A DNA stretch of 64,000 nt from positions 1,054,001-1,118,000 of the forward strand of contig NZ_JAKEVY010000002.1 of NCBI RefSeq assembly GCF_021491375.1, written 5' to 3'. Shown here in pieces: positions 54,889 through 63,526 of this stretch. Each line of letters begins with the position of its first letter. Position 1 is the stretch's first letter. The position numbers were made by a program, and so were the translations under genes. The notes under the pieces are model-generated. The model worked only from the letters and a program-made list of their open reading frames with translations. It made no database searches and was not told where the DNA came from. Origin of the DNA: Flavihumibacter fluminis (GTDB taxonomy: Bacteria > Bacteroidota > Bacteroidia > Chitinophagales > Chitinophagaceae).

Positions 54889-54916
54889 TATTTCCCATTT
54901 ATTCATGATTTTCTTA

Positions 54917-54924
54917 TAGGTTTG
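54917..54924 (+). promoter_or_regulatory. -7 element of the arginine decarboxylase gene
   Basis: TAGGTTTG matches TAnnTTTG; the ATG is 41 bases downstream. No clear -33 element. Confidence 0.5.
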
Positions 54925-54965
54925 TGCCTTATATGTATCACCCAATTAATCACGTTTTCCGCTAG

Positions 54966-56360
54966 ATGAACAATACCTACTTCGACCTGGTAGATCAAAC
55001 CTTCAATTTCCCCCAGGAAGGTTTCGAGGTAAAAGACGGTTACCTCCAATTCAATGGCCTTAATGTGAAAGCACTGATCGATAAGTATGGAACACCCCTG
55101 AAGTTGTCCTACTTACCGAAAATTGGCATGCAGATCAACAAAGCCAAGCAGATGTTCGCTAATGCTTTCAAAAAGCATAAGTATGAAGGGGAATATTTTT
55201 ATTGCTATTGTACCAAGAGTTCCCACTTTTCCTTTGTGGTGGAAGAAGCACTCAAGCATAATATCCACCTGGAAACATCTTATGCGTATGATATCGAGAT
55301 CATTAAAAAACTCTACGCCAGAAAGAAAATCAATAAGGAAACCTTTATCATCTGTAATGGGTTCAAACAGAAGACGTATACCAAACGGATTGCCGGTTTG
55401 ATCAACAGCGGATTTAAAAATGTAATTCCTGTACTGGATAACGTAAACGAACTGGAAGACTACCGTAAATCGGTTCGTGCACCATTTAAACTCGGGATCC
55501 GGGTAGCTGCAGAAGAAGAACCCAATTTCCCCTTTTATACATCCCGGTTAGGTATCAGGGCAAAAGATATCCTGGAATTTTATGTCGACCAGATCGAAGG
55601 CTACGAAAATAAATTCCAGCTGAAGATGTTGCATATCTTCCTGAATAAGGGTATTAAAGACGATATCTATTACTGGTCAGAATTGAATAAGGTAATCAAC
55701 CTCTATTGCCAGCTGAAAAAAATCTGCCCTGAACTGGACAGCATAAATATCGGTGGCGGCTTCCCAATCAAACATTCGTTGGGATTTGATTACGATTACC
55801 AGTTCATGATTAATGAAATTGTAAGTAATATCAAGTCTGCCTGTAAAAAGGCGAAAGTGCCCATGCCGAATATTTACACCGAATTTGGAAGTTATACGGT
55901 AGGGGAGAGTATGGCACATATCTATTCGGTTATAGCCCAGAAAACCCAGAACGATCGGGAGATCTGGTACATGATTGATTCTTCTTTCATAACTACACTA
56001 CCCGATACCTGGGGTATTGGTGAACGATTCCTGCTGCTGCCTATCAATAAATGGGATGAGGAATACCAGCGAGTCGTACTGGGAGGTATTACCTGCGATT
56101 CGCATGATTATTACGATTCAGAAGAACACATCAACGAAGTGTTTCTTCCCAAGGTAGGAACAGGGGAACCGCTTTATCTCGGCTTCTTCCATACAGGTGC
56201 CTACCAGGACCAGATCAGTGGTTATGGCGGTATCAAACATTGCATGATTCCATCGCCCAAGCATATCATTGTGGGCCACGACAAAAATGGAAAACTGGTG
56301 GATTGGGTGTATGCCAAAGAACAGTCTGCTCAGAGCATGCTGAAAATACTTGGGTATTGA
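54966..56360 (+). CDS. speA: Arginine decarboxylase (PLP fold-III family)
   Basis: A 464-residue PLP enzyme of the fold-III decarboxylase family (alanine-racemase barrel plus C-terminal beta domain). The Schiff-base lysine is in YCYCTKSSHF (about residue 82). Further motifs are IGGGFP, the E-x-G segment TEFGSYTVG and TCDSHDYYDS near the substrate site. It is shorter than the E. coli biosynthetic SpeA. In Bacteroidota this form is annotated as arginine decarboxylase, the first step to agmatine and polyamines. Diaminopimelate or other substrate cannot be fully excluded. No other polyamine gene is adjacent. Confidence 0.8.
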   Translation: MNNTYFDLVDQTFNFPQEGFEVKDGYLQFNGLNVKALIDKYGTPLKLSYLPKIGMQINKAKQMFANAFKKHKYEGEYFYCYCTKSSHFSFVVEEALKHNIHLETSYAYDIEIIKKLYARKKINKETFIICNGFKQKTYTKRIAGLINSGFKNVIPVLDNVNELEDYRKSVRAPFKLGIRVAAEEEPNFPFYTSRLGIRAKDILEFYVDQIEGYENKFQLKMLHIFLNKGIKDDIYYWSELNKVINLYCQLKKICPELDSINIGGGFPIKHSLGFDYDYQFMINEIVSNIKSACKKAKVPMPNIYTEFGSYTVGESMAHIYSVIAQKTQNDREIWYMIDSSFITTLPDTWGIGERFLLLPINKWDEEYQRVVLGGITCDSHDYYDSEEHINEVFLPKVGTGEPLYLGFFHTGAYQDQISGYGGIKHCMIPSPKHIIVGHDKNGKLVDWVYAKEQSAQSMLKILGY

Positions 56361-56380
56361 GTATCCGTTGCGAAATAGTT

Positions 56381-56409
56381 AAAGGACCTTTTCAAAAGGT
56401 CCTTTTTTT
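56381..56409 (+). terminator. Terminator after arginine decarboxylase
   Basis: AAAGGACC and GGTCCTTT form a stem with a loop of about nine bases (TTTTCAAAA), followed by a T-run. Confidence 0.9.
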
Positions 56410-56563
56410 ATAACTGGTAAGTATATACGATTAGTTAAGCTGAATAAAAATCACGGAATTGTAGCCAACGGTTAGCAGGGAGAGTCCCAGTATACTAAAG
56501 TCCCGTGTTTTAACGCTTAGAGCTTGGCTCAAAACTTGCTACTTTTAGTTTATAACCGACTTT

Positions 56564-57430
56564 ATGCGAAATTTTCTGATGGCCTTTCTGGCTTTTCTAC
56601 CTGTATCGCTGATGGCGCAAGGCTGGCAACTGGTAGGTTTTGGTGGAGTAGCCAATTACCAGGGTGATCTGCAGGACCGGCGATTTACCACCCAACAGGC
56701 CCAGATTGCACTCGGAATGGGCATACAATATGATATTAACAAATATTTTTCGGTTCGGGGGATGGCCAATTATGGCCGAATAAGTGCCGATGACCGATTT
56801 AATAAAGATGCCGGTTTGCGAAACCGGAACCTGAATTTTAAAAGTCAGATCCTGGAAGGAAGTATTCAGGCGATATTTCGGTTTATGGATCTGGAAACAA
56901 AAAAATGGTCGCCCTACCTGGTTGCCGGCGTGGGTGTATTTGGATTTGATCCCTATACACATGATACTCTTGGAAACAAATTTTACCTCCAGCCATTGGG
57001 TACGGAAGGGCAAGGGCTGGCTGCTTATCCTGAGAGAGAATTTTATAAACGGGTTCAACTGGTAATTCCATTCGGCGGTGGTGTGATGTTAAGAGTTAAT
57101 GACCGGATCACCCTTGGCTATGAGGTAGGCCTGCGTAAAACGTTTACAGACTATCTGGATGATGTAAGTACCACTTATGCTGATCCGGATCAATTGCTGG
57201 CAGCCAGGGGACCGCTTGCCGTTGAACTAGCATATCGTGGTGATGAACTAAAAAATGGAAGTGCCAATCCAAACTATCCTACGGGCTCCGTTCGTGGCGG
57301 ACCTGAATTTAAAGACTGGTATTATTTCCAGGGAATCACTGTAAATTTCAGGTTGGGAAGTGGAGGCCGCTCCGGATATAATGGAAAATCCATGGGACGG
57401 CAACTCGATTGTCCGCGTAATATTTACTAA
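56564..57430 (+). CDS. DUF6089-type outer-membrane beta-barrel protein
   Basis: A 288-residue protein with signal peptide to about residue 19 and a small beta-barrel of alternating aromatic strands (QLVGFGGVANYQGDLQD, FSVRGMANYGRISADD, LEGSIQAIFRFMDLE). It ends with the strand YFQGITVNFRLG and a short tail. DUF6089 proteins are abundant in Bacteroidota and some lie near T9SS or cell-envelope genes; no function is established. A near-consensus -7 (TACTTTTA) lies at 56540-56547. The TraB/GumN gene starts two bases after the stop codon. Confidence 0.85.
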   Translation: MRNFLMAFLAFLPVSLMAQGWQLVGFGGVANYQGDLQDRRFTTQQAQIALGMGIQYDINKYFSVRGMANYGRISADDRFNKDAGLRNRNLNFKSQILEGSIQAIFRFMDLETKKWSPYLVAGVGVFGFDPYTHDTLGNKFYLQPLGTEGQGLAAYPEREFYKRVQLVIPFGGGVMLRVNDRITLGYEVGLRKTFTDYLDDVSTTYADPDQLLAARGPLAVELAYRGDELKNGSANPNYPTGSVRGGPEFKDWYYFQGITVNFRLGSGGRSGYNGKSMGRQLDCPRNIY

Positions 57431-57432
57431 AT

Positions 57433-58314
57433 ATGAAGCTTCGTTTGTTCTTTAGCGTTATCTCAGCGTTGATCCTGAACCTGTCCGTATCTGCCCAACA
57501 ACCCAAAACCTTATTATGGCAGGTCAGTGGAAACGGATTAAGCAAGCCGTCTTTTGTATTTGGTACCATGCACTTGCTTTGTTCGGCGGAAGAGATGATG
57601 AGTGATAGCCTGTTGTCGGCACTGTCCAGATCAGAGCAGGTGTTTTTCGAAATTGATATGGATAACCCGGGCGAAATGCTGGGTGTTTTCAAGTTCATCC
57701 GGATGAAGGATAACAAAAAGATTGGTGACCTGCTTAGTCCGGATGAATACCAGCGGGTTAAAAACTATTTCTCCAATAACAAAACAGTGTTGCCACTTAG
57801 CATGATGGAGCGCTTCAAGCCTTATTTTGTGGCTGCCATGCTAAGTGAAGCCAAAATGCCCTGTGGGACCAAAACAGGTATGGAGGAACTTATCCTTAAA
57901 CAGGCAAAGAAAGAAGGAAAACCAATCAGCGGGTTGGAAACGATTGAATTTCAGGCCAGCGTTTTTGATAGTATTCCATATGACGAACAAGCAAAAGAAC
58001 TACTGAAAGCGATTGATGAAGAAGCTAAACAGGACAGTTTTACCAACAGGATGGCAGCTATCTATTTAGCTCAGGACCTCGACCAGATTGAACAGTTAAC
58101 CCTGGATGAGGAGGGAGGAGTAAGTTCCTATCTCGAACTCTTTTTATATGGTAGAAACGCTAATTGGATCCCGGCAATGGAGGCAGCCATGAAAAAGCAA
58201 CCTGCTTTGTTTGCCGTAGGCGCGGCACACCTGCCGGGAGATAAAGGAGTACTGAGCCTGTTGAAAAAAGCCGGTTATACAGTTGTGCCGGTGCCGAATC
58301 CTGTACGGAATTAG
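57433..58314 (+). CDS. TraB/GumN family protein
   Basis: A 293-residue exported protein with signal peptide ending SVSAQ. Family motifs are FVFGTMHLL at the start of the domain, FFEIDMDNP and GAAHLPGDKGVLSLLKKAGY at the end. The family is proposed to be metallo-hydrolase-like and is related to the Tiki peptidases (the Glu and His of the GxxH motifs); substrates are unknown in Bacteroidota. It is probably co-transcribed with the barrel protein. Confidence 0.88.
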   Translation: MKLRLFFSVISALILNLSVSAQQPKTLLWQVSGNGLSKPSFVFGTMHLLCSAEEMMSDSLLSALSRSEQVFFEIDMDNPGEMLGVFKFIRMKDNKKIGDLLSPDEYQRVKNYFSNNKTVLPLSMMERFKPYFVAAMLSEAKMPCGTKTGMEELILKQAKKEGKPISGLETIEFQASVFDSIPYDEQAKELLKAIDEEAKQDSFTNRMAAIYLAQDLDQIEQLTLDEEGGVSSYLELFLYGRNANWIPAMEAAMKKQPALFAVGAAHLPGDKGVLSLLKKAGYTVVPVPNPVRN

Positions 58315-58326
58315 CTATTTACCTAC

Positions 58327-58361
58327 AAAAAAAGCCTCCCAAAGGGAGGCCTGTATTTTTT
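58327..58361. terminator. Bidirectional terminator between TraB/GumN and ndk genes
   Basis: GCCTCCC (58334-58340) pairs with GGGAGGC (58344-58350), loop AAA, with A-run on the left and T-run on the right. It serves both convergent genes and lies directly beside a heptad repeat array. Confidence 0.9.
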
Positions 58362-58395
58362 CACGTCTCACGTCTCACGTCTCACGTCTCACATC
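58361..58395. repeat. Heptad repeat array (5 copies of TCACGTC/TCACATC)
   Basis: Four copies of TCACGTC and one TCACATC are in perfect register (7 bases each). The array lies between the bidirectional terminator and the ndk stop codon. The unit is the same as in the array at 5.5 kb. Confidence 0.9.
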
Positions 58396-58815
58396 TTACT
58401 TCACTTCTTCCAGCCCACTAAAGAAAAATGCACCTTCAATTGCTGCATTTTCATCGCTGTCACTTCCATGAATGGCATTCTCACCAAGGGAAGTGGCGAA
58501 CAATTTACGGATGGTACCTTCGTCTGCCTTCGCAGGATCAGTTGCTCCGATAAGGGTGCGGAACGCCGAAACAGCATTTTCTTTTTCAAGAATTGCGGCA
58601 ATGATCGGGCCACTGCTCATGAACTCAACCAGTTCACCGTAGAAAGGACGCGCTTTGTGTACAGCATAAAATTCACCTGCTTTTTCAGCACTCAGCTTAG
58701 TCATTTTCAGGGCCACTACACGGTATCCTTCCTTGATGATACGGTCCAGGATAGCACCGGCATGACCATTTTTCATAGCATCCGGCTTGATCATCGTAAA
58801 TGTTCTGTTACTCAT
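58396..58815 (-). CDS. ndk: Nucleoside-diphosphate kinase
   Basis: A 139-residue enzyme that balances nucleoside triphosphates using a phosphohistidine. The signature [12 protein letters not shown] includes the catalytic His. [12 protein letters not shown] and [17 protein letters not shown] are typical. The start [11 protein letters not shown] is chosen because an ATG eight codons earlier overlaps the promoter region. A consensus -7 element lies 21 bases upstream. Confidence 0.97.
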   Translation of the reverse strand: MSNRTFTMIKPDAMKNGHAGAILDRIIKEGYRVVALKMTKLSAEKAGEFYAVHKARPFYGELVEFMSSGPIIAAILEKENAVSAFRTLIGATDPAKADEGTIRKLFATSLGENAIHGSDSDENAAIEGAFFFSGLEEVK

Positions 58816-58836
58816 ATATACTTGCTCTTTGGGGCG

Positions 58837-58844
58837 CAAAGGTA
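58837..58844 (-). promoter_or_regulatory. -7 element of ndk
   Basis: Minus strand reads TACCTTTG, an exact match, 21 bases before the ATG. It faces the nrnA-like promoter 12 bases away, so the two promoters may compete or be coordinated. Confidence 0.6.
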
Positions 58845-58856
58845 GCTAATTTTACC

Positions 58857-58864
58857 TACATTTG
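58857..58864 (+). promoter_or_regulatory. -7 element of the DHH phosphatase gene
   Basis: TACATTTG matches TAnnTTTG exactly and is only 9 bases before the ATG, so the transcript probably has a very short leader. Confidence 0.55.
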
Positions 58865-58873
58865 CCCGGCTTT

Positions 58874-59887
58874 ATGCTACCAATACATCATATTTATCCG
58901 AAACTGGCAACACCTGCCAGGGTTGTTATCACCACGCATCAGAAACCAGACCCCGACGCAATGGGCTCTTCTCTAGCCTTGTCGCAGGTATTAAAAGCAT
59001 TGGGGCATCAGGTTACTGTTATTTCCCCCACCAATTGGGCTGCTTTTCTGGATTGGATGCCTGGTACCGAGGACGTACTTAATTATGAAATAACCCGTGA
59101 AAAATCGGCCCGAATAATAGCAGAAGCGAATTGGATATTCTGCCTGGACTTCAATACACTGATCCGCACAAAACACCTGGTTCCGGTGGTGGAAGCAGCA
59201 ACGGCTACCAAGGTGTTGATTGATCATCACCAGCAACCTGCGGTAGAAAGTTTTGATTTTGGCATCAGCGATATTTCAAAAAGCAGCACCTGTGAAATGA
59301 TTTATGATTTCATTCTGGAAGCACAGCTGCAGACCTATCTAAATGTTGATGTGGCAGCCTGTCTGTATGCCGGCTTGATTGGTGACACCGGCTCCTTCCG
59401 TTTCCCTGCTGCCTCCGTGAGTGTACATAAAATGGCTGCCAGATTGAAGGAAACCGGGCTTAATCATACGGTTATTCACGAAAACCTGTATGATAATTTC
59501 ATGGAAAACCGCCTTCGGTTTATTGGTCATGTACTGACCAATCGAATGGAAGTTTTTTATGAATACAATACCGCATTGATATATGTTCCGAAAAACGACC
59601 TGTTGCGCTATGACATTAAAACAGGAGATACGGAAGGATTGGTTAACTATCCGCTGTCCATCGGCGGAATCAAAATGGCGGCTATCTGTATTGATCGGGA
59701 TGAAGAAAGAAAATGGAGCTTCAGAAGCAAGGGTAATGTAGATGTCAATACCTTTGCACGTCGCTTTTTTGAAGGGGGAGGTCATTTTAATGCCGCCGGC
59801 GGTAGAAGCAGCGCAACGCTGGAAGAAACCGTAAAGACCTTCAGACAGGTGGTTAAAGAAAACGCATCAGAATTTCAACTGATATAA
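58874..59887 (+). CDS. DHH-family phosphoesterase (NrnA-like: oligoribonuclease/pAp phosphatase)
   Basis: A 337-residue manganese-dependent enzyme of the DHH/DHHA1 family. DHH motifs are THQKPDPDAMGS, CLDFNT, IDHHQQP and GLIGDTGSFRFP, and the C-terminal DHHA1 domain has the GGGHFNAAGGRS motif. NrnA degrades short oligoribonucleotides and 3'-phosphoadenosine-5'-phosphate. The start ATG directly after the promoter is chosen over a TTG 4 codons upstream. The FKBP gene begins after a 3-base gap, which suggests co-transcription. Confidence 0.92.
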   Translation: MLPIHHIYPKLATPARVVITTHQKPDPDAMGSSLALSQVLKALGHQVTVISPTNWAAFLDWMPGTEDVLNYEITREKSARIIAEANWIFCLDFNTLIRTKHLVPVVEAATATKVLIDHHQQPAVESFDFGISDISKSSTCEMIYDFILEAQLQTYLNVDVAACLYAGLIGDTGSFRFPAASVSVHKMAARLKETGLNHTVIHENLYDNFMENRLRFIGHVLTNRMEVFYEYNTALIYVPKNDLLRYDIKTGDTEGLVNYPLSIGGIKMAAICIDRDEERKWSFRSKGNVDVNTFARRFFEGGGHFNAAGGRSSATLEETVKTFRQVVKENASEFQLI

Positions 59888-59890
59888 AAA

Positions 59891-60796
59891 ATGACAAAAA
59901 CGCTTCTATTCTCAACAGCAATTGCTGCCTCTTTATTTGCAGCCTGTGGTAGTACCGACTACAGCAAAACTCCCAGCGGTATAACGTATAAGATTGTGGA
60001 AAAAGGCAGCGGTCCGCAGGTAAAAATCGGCCAGTTCCTCCAGGTTCATTATACGCAAAAAATCAATGACTCAACCCTTATGACTTCTGAAGGCGGTATG
60101 CCCGTTTTCACAAGGGTAGATAGTGTTGGCCCCGTTTATAATGCGGCAGAAGTATTTCGTTTCCTTCACAAAGGAGACAGTGTGGTCGTTGTTCAGGATG
60201 TTGACAGCCTCATGAAACAAAACCCCATGTTGCCCCCCTTTATGAAAAAGGGTGATAAGCTTTACCTGCATTTGCGTGTTGCAGATGTACTGGACAATGA
60301 ACAGCAGGTGCAGGCTATCCAGGACAAAGAAATGGCCGGACAAAAAGACCGCGATCAGGCAATCGTAGATGAGTACATCAAGAAAAATAACATTTCTGCC
60401 AATAAAATTGGAAAAGGTACCTATGTAAAAATTGATGAAGCAGGTTCTGGTGCAAAAGCGGATTCCGGAAAATATGTATCTGTTAAATACCGCGGAAAAT
60501 TGTTGCTGACCGGTAAGGAATTCGAATCCACTATGGAACCAGGGAAGGATCCAATTACGTTCCCATTGGGAGTAGGCCAGGTGATTCCAGGCTGGGATGA
60601 AGGTATCCGCCAGTTTTCAAAAGGAGGAAAAGGAACCCTTTACATACCAGGATTCCTTTCCTATGGTTCTCGTCCGGGTCCTGGTGGACAACCCAATGAA
60701 GCACTGATGTTCGACATTGAAGTGGTAGATGTACATGATACCATGCCTCAGCCAAAGCAAAATCCAATGATGCCGCCGGTTGATGGTAAACAATAG
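59891..60796 (+). CDS. Lipoprotein peptidyl-prolyl isomerase with FKBP domains
   Basis: A 301-residue lipoprotein (lipobox LFAAC). The C-terminal FKBP domain (about 185-282) is intact: VKYRGKLLLTGKEFEST, FPLGVGQVIPGWDEGIRQ and the GTLYIPGFLSYGSR segment of the active site. The first half (about 25-135) is a degenerate FKBP-like domain (VHYTQKINDSTLM) joined by a charged helix. It probably assists folding of outer-membrane or secreted proteins. A terminator follows. Confidence 0.9.
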   Translation: MTKTLLFSTAIAASLFAACGSTDYSKTPSGITYKIVEKGSGPQVKIGQFLQVHYTQKINDSTLMTSEGGMPVFTRVDSVGPVYNAAEVFRFLHKGDSVVVVQDVDSLMKQNPMLPPFMKKGDKLYLHLRVADVLDNEQQVQAIQDKEMAGQKDRDQAIVDEYIKKNNISANKIGKGTYVKIDEAGSGAKADSGKYVSVKYRGKLLLTGKEFESTMEPGKDPITFPLGVGQVIPGWDEGIRQFSKGGKGTLYIPGFLSYGSRPGPGGQPNEALMFDIEVVDVHDTMPQPKQNPMMPPVDGKQ

Positions 60797-60836
60797 TGAA
60801 ATTTAGTTGTTATATAACTTTCACACACATGAGAAA

Positions 60837-60865
60837 AGCCTTCGTTAAAAACGGGGGCTTTTTTT
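60837..60865 (+). terminator. Terminator after the FKBP gene
   Basis: AGCCTTCG pairs with CGGGGGCT (two G-T pairs), 7-base loop, then a run of T. Confidence 0.88.
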
Positions 60866-60922
60866 GTGAAAGGTGAGATGTGAGATGTGAAAGAGTGAAA
60901 AGTGAAAGGTGAAAGGTGAAAG
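60866..60922. repeat. Heptad repeat array (GTGAAAG/GTGAGAT)
   Basis: Tandem GTGAAAG, GTGAGAT, GTGAGAT and several GTGAAAG units with one register shift. It lies between the terminator and the stop codon of folP. It shares unit length and core sequence with the arrays at 5.5 and 58.4 kb. Confidence 0.85.
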
Positions 60923-60937
60923 TTGCAGTCTGATTTT

Positions 60938-61768
60938 TTATGAATCTGTAAGTTTTGTGAGAAGACGGATGGCTTCAACGGCGGGTTTGGGATCGTGGAC
61001 GCGAAGAATGGTAGCGCCTTTTTGCAGTGCAACCGTATTGAGCACAGTGGTCCCATTCAGGGCTTCGTCGGCAGTTATGCCAAGGGTTTTAGTGATCATT
61101 GATTTACGGGAGAGACCTGCCAGCAAAGGAAGTTCAAATACCTGCAGTTCCTGCATTCTGTTCAATAATTGAAAATTGTGTTCACGCGTTTTAGCGAAAC
61201 CAAAACCGGGGTCCAGGATCAGATCTTTAATTCCCGCTGCTCTGCAGGCCGCGATCCGTTGACTAAAAAAATCAGTTATTTCCAGCAGTAGATCATCATA
61301 ATTAGCCAGCGATTGCATGGTTTGAGGACTGCCCTTCATGTGCATTCCGATATATGGAAGACCGCTTTTAGCCACTACAGGAATCATTTCATTATCCAGC
61401 ATACCAAAACTGATATCATTGATCAGGTGTACTCCTGCTTCATAAGCCTGTTGTGCAACGGAAGCGTGAAAGGTATCCACTGAAAAATAGGCCTGGGGAA
61501 AATGTTCTGTGAGGGTAGGTAAAACTGGAGCCAGTCTTGCCCATTCTTCATCGGCCGTTAAATAGTTACTACCTGGTCGAGTACTCTGTGCCCCAATATC
61601 CAATATAACTGCACCAGCTGTCAATAATTGTTCTGCTTTAAACAATACAGCATCCAGCTGAGCGGATCGGCTGCCGGCATAGAAGGAATCCGGTGTAAGA
61701 TTAATGATGCCCATTACAACAGGCTGATCCAATACCAGTAAACGTCCTCGGCAATTCAGGGTATACAT
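60938..61768 (-). CDS. folP: Dihydropteroate synthase
   Basis: A 276-residue TIM-barrel enzyme that joins p-aminobenzoate to dihydropterin pyrophosphate, the sulfonamide target. Motifs are GIINLTPDSFYAGSR, VILDIGAQSTRPGS, INDISFG, the LDPGFGFAKTREHN phosphate-binding loop and GLSRKSMI. Length is normal. It is divergent from the DUF1599 gene. Confidence 0.97.
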   Translation of the reverse strand: MYTLNCRGRLLVLDQPVVMGIINLTPDSFYAGSRSAQLDAVLFKAEQLLTAGAVILDIGAQSTRPGSNYLTADEEWARLAPVLPTLTEHFPQAYFSVDTFHASVAQQAYEAGVHLINDISFGMLDNEMIPVVAKSGLPYIGMHMKGSPQTMQSLANYDDLLLEITDFFSQRIAACRAAGIKDLILDPGFGFAKTREHNFQLLNRMQELQVFELPLLAGLSRKSMITKTLGITADEALNGTTVLNTVALQKGATILRVHDPKPAVEAIRLLTKLTDS

Positions 61769-61781
61769 GCTCGTGAATCCT

Positions 61782-61789
61782 TATTTTTG
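61782..61789 (+). promoter_or_regulatory. -7 element of the DUF1599-BT_3928 transcript
   Basis: TATTTTTG matches TAnnTTTG exactly; a start at the ATG at 61821 leaves a leader of about 25 bases, while the ATG at 61800 would make it nearly leaderless. Confidence 0.6.
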
Positions 61790-61820
61790 AACGATAAAGA
61801 TGAACATTTTATTCGAACCC

Positions 61821-62366
61821 ATGTCCAATACAACAGCACAGTACAACGAAGTGATCGGGGAATGCAAAGCGATATTTATTCATAAAACCCGTGACTACGG
61901 TACTTCCTGGCGGGTTTACCGTCCGATTTCCGTTGTGGACCAGATTTTCATAAAGGCCAAACGGATTCGCACCATCCAGGAAAATAAAAAACAACTGGTA
62001 GGCGATAGCATCCAGTCGGAATTTATGGGGATACTGAACTATGCTGTAATCGGGCTTATGCAATTGCAACTGGCCGGAGATCCGGAAGAAAATCTGGCTG
62101 CTGAAAGAGTAACTGAACTTTACGATGACCAGGTAAATCGGGCGCGTTCCCTTATGGCACAAAAGAATCACGATTATGGAGAAGCCTGGAGAGATATGAG
62201 TCAGGAAAGTTTTACGGATCTTATCCTGGCCAAATTGATGCGGATCCGGCAGATTCTGGCAAACGACGGACAAACCATTATCAGCGAAGGCATTGATGCC
62301 AATTATCTCGATATCTTCAATTATGCAGCATTTGCACTGATCCTTTTAAAGGAAGGAAAACACTAA
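61821..62366 (+). CDS. DUF1599 protein with two-fold internal repeat
   Basis: A 181-residue soluble helical protein. The halves (about residues 15-85 and 105-178) repeat the same motifs: HKTRDYGTSWRVYRP matches QKNHDYGEAWRDMSQ, and FMGILNYAVIGLMQL matches YLDIFNYAAFALILL. Conserved Lys, Asp, Tyr, Trp and Arg suggest a nucleotide-binding helical fold of the nucleotide-modification-associated (Nmad) type; activity is unknown. The start MSNTTAQYNEV is chosen over an ATG 7 codons upstream. It is a conserved neighbour of folP in many Bacteroidota, as far as I recall. Confidence 0.85.
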   Translation: MSNTTAQYNEVIGECKAIFIHKTRDYGTSWRVYRPISVVDQIFIKAKRIRTIQENKKQLVGDSIQSEFMGILNYAVIGLMQLQLAGDPEENLAAERVTELYDDQVNRARSLMAQKNHDYGEAWRDMSQESFTDLILAKLMRIRQILANDGQTIISEGIDANYLDIFNYAAFALILLKEGKH

Positions 62367-62372
62367 GAAATT

Positions 62373-63458
62373 ATGAAACTCATCTTAACAATTACCCGAT
62401 ATATTGTCGGACTCCTTTTTATATTTTCCGGACTCGTAAAAGCCAATGATCCACTCGGGCTAAGTTATAAAATGCAGGAGTTTTTTGAAGTATGGGGGCT
62501 GCATCAGTTGAATGATTTCACGCTGGCCTTTTCCGTATTAATGATCGCTTTTGAGATCATCGCCGGGGTAGCAGTCATTATCGGTTGGCAGATGCGGTTA
62601 TTCAGCTGGTTACTTTTATTATTGATCATTTTCTTTACCTTCTTAACCGGATACGCACTCTTCTCCGGAAAGATCAAAACCTGTGGCTGTTTTGGCGATT
62701 GCATCCCGCTGACAGCAGATCAATCCTTTATTAAAGACCTACTGCTGCTGGGGCTTATTTTATTGCTTTTTGTAAACAGGAACCGGATTATCACGGCGAT
62801 GAGTACTCGAAATTCAATCATCGCATTAGCCGTCACCACTATTTTCAGTTTTGGCCTGCAATGGTATGTCTTGAATTATCTTCCGATTGTGGATTGTCTA
62901 CCCTATAAAAAAGGCGCCCGCATTGAAGAACAGATGAAAATACCGGCAGGTGCCATTCCTGATAGTACGGTCATAACGTTTGTTTACAATAAAGGAGGAA
63001 AGGAAGTCGAATTTACAGCAGACCAGTTTCCGGATGATTTTGATGAGTCCGTTTATAGTTTTGTGCGCAGATATGATAAACTGGTACGGAAAGGTAATGC
63101 AGAACCGAAAATAAAGGACTTTGTACTGCTTGCGCCCAGCGGGGCTGATACTACCAGCGCCATTATCAATCAACCAGGTGAAATGTACTGGCTGTTTATT
63201 CAGGCATTGAATGAAACCGATAAACCCGCTATACTTGAACAATTGATTACATTGAAGAAGGATACGGAAAAGACGGGTAAACCAGTATATGTGATCACAT
63301 CCCTTGCGGGAGAGGTTGAGCCCTTGCTTGCTACCGTGGAAACACCGGTTTTACTGCTTCGCTGCGATGCTGTGGCAGTGAAAACAGCCGCCCGTTATCC
63401 GGTAACACTGTATGTTTTACAGGATGGAGTTGTAAAGAAGAAGAGGGCTGTGAAGTGA
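62373..63458 (+). CDS. BT_3928-type DoxX/MauE-like membrane protein
   Basis: A 361-residue protein: four predicted helices at the N-terminus (about 5-150) in a DoxX/MauE pattern, with a Cys-rich loop KTCGCFGDCIPL before the fourth. A further helix (about 150-170) leads to a periplasmic C-domain (about 180-361) resembling a thioredoxin-like fold without CxxC. DoxX-type proteins act in redox or disulfide relay. Function here is not defined. The last codons and stop (GTGAAGTGA) resemble the start of the neighbouring purine-rich repeat. Six bases separate it from DUF1599. Confidence 0.8.
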   Translation: MKLILTITRYIVGLLFIFSGLVKANDPLGLSYKMQEFFEVWGLHQLNDFTLAFSVLMIAFEIIAGVAVIIGWQMRLFSWLLLLLIIFFTFLTGYALFSGKIKTCGCFGDCIPLTADQSFIKDLLLLGLILLLFVNRNRIITAMSTRNSIIALAVTTIFSFGLQWYVLNYLPIVDCLPYKKGARIEEQMKIPAGAIPDSTVITFVYNKGGKEVEFTADQFPDDFDESVYSFVRRYDKLVRKGNAEPKIKDFVLLAPSGADTTSAIINQPGEMYWLFIQALNETDKPAILEQLITLKKDTEKTGKPVYVITSLAGEVEPLLATVETPVLLLRCDAVAVKTAARYPVTLYVLQDGVVKKKRAVK

Positions 63459-63460
63459 GA

Positions 63461-63522
63461 ATGGAAGATGGAGGAATGGAAGAAGGGAGACTGGAGACAG
63501 AGGAGACAGGAGACAAGAAATG
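63461..63522. repeat. Purine-rich tract with GGAGACA-type heptads
   Basis: About 60 bases that are almost all A and G, with GGAGACT, GGAGACA and GGAGACA units at about 7-base spacing. It fills the space between the BT_3928-type gene and the ABC permease gene. It is read in frame with the permease and would add about 22 residues to it; see the permease entry. Confidence 0.65.
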
Positions 63523-63526
63523 GGAG

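Noticed and set aside
58361-58395. Tandem repeats resembling a CRISPR array
   Set aside because: Units are only 7 bases with no spacers and no cas gene is near.
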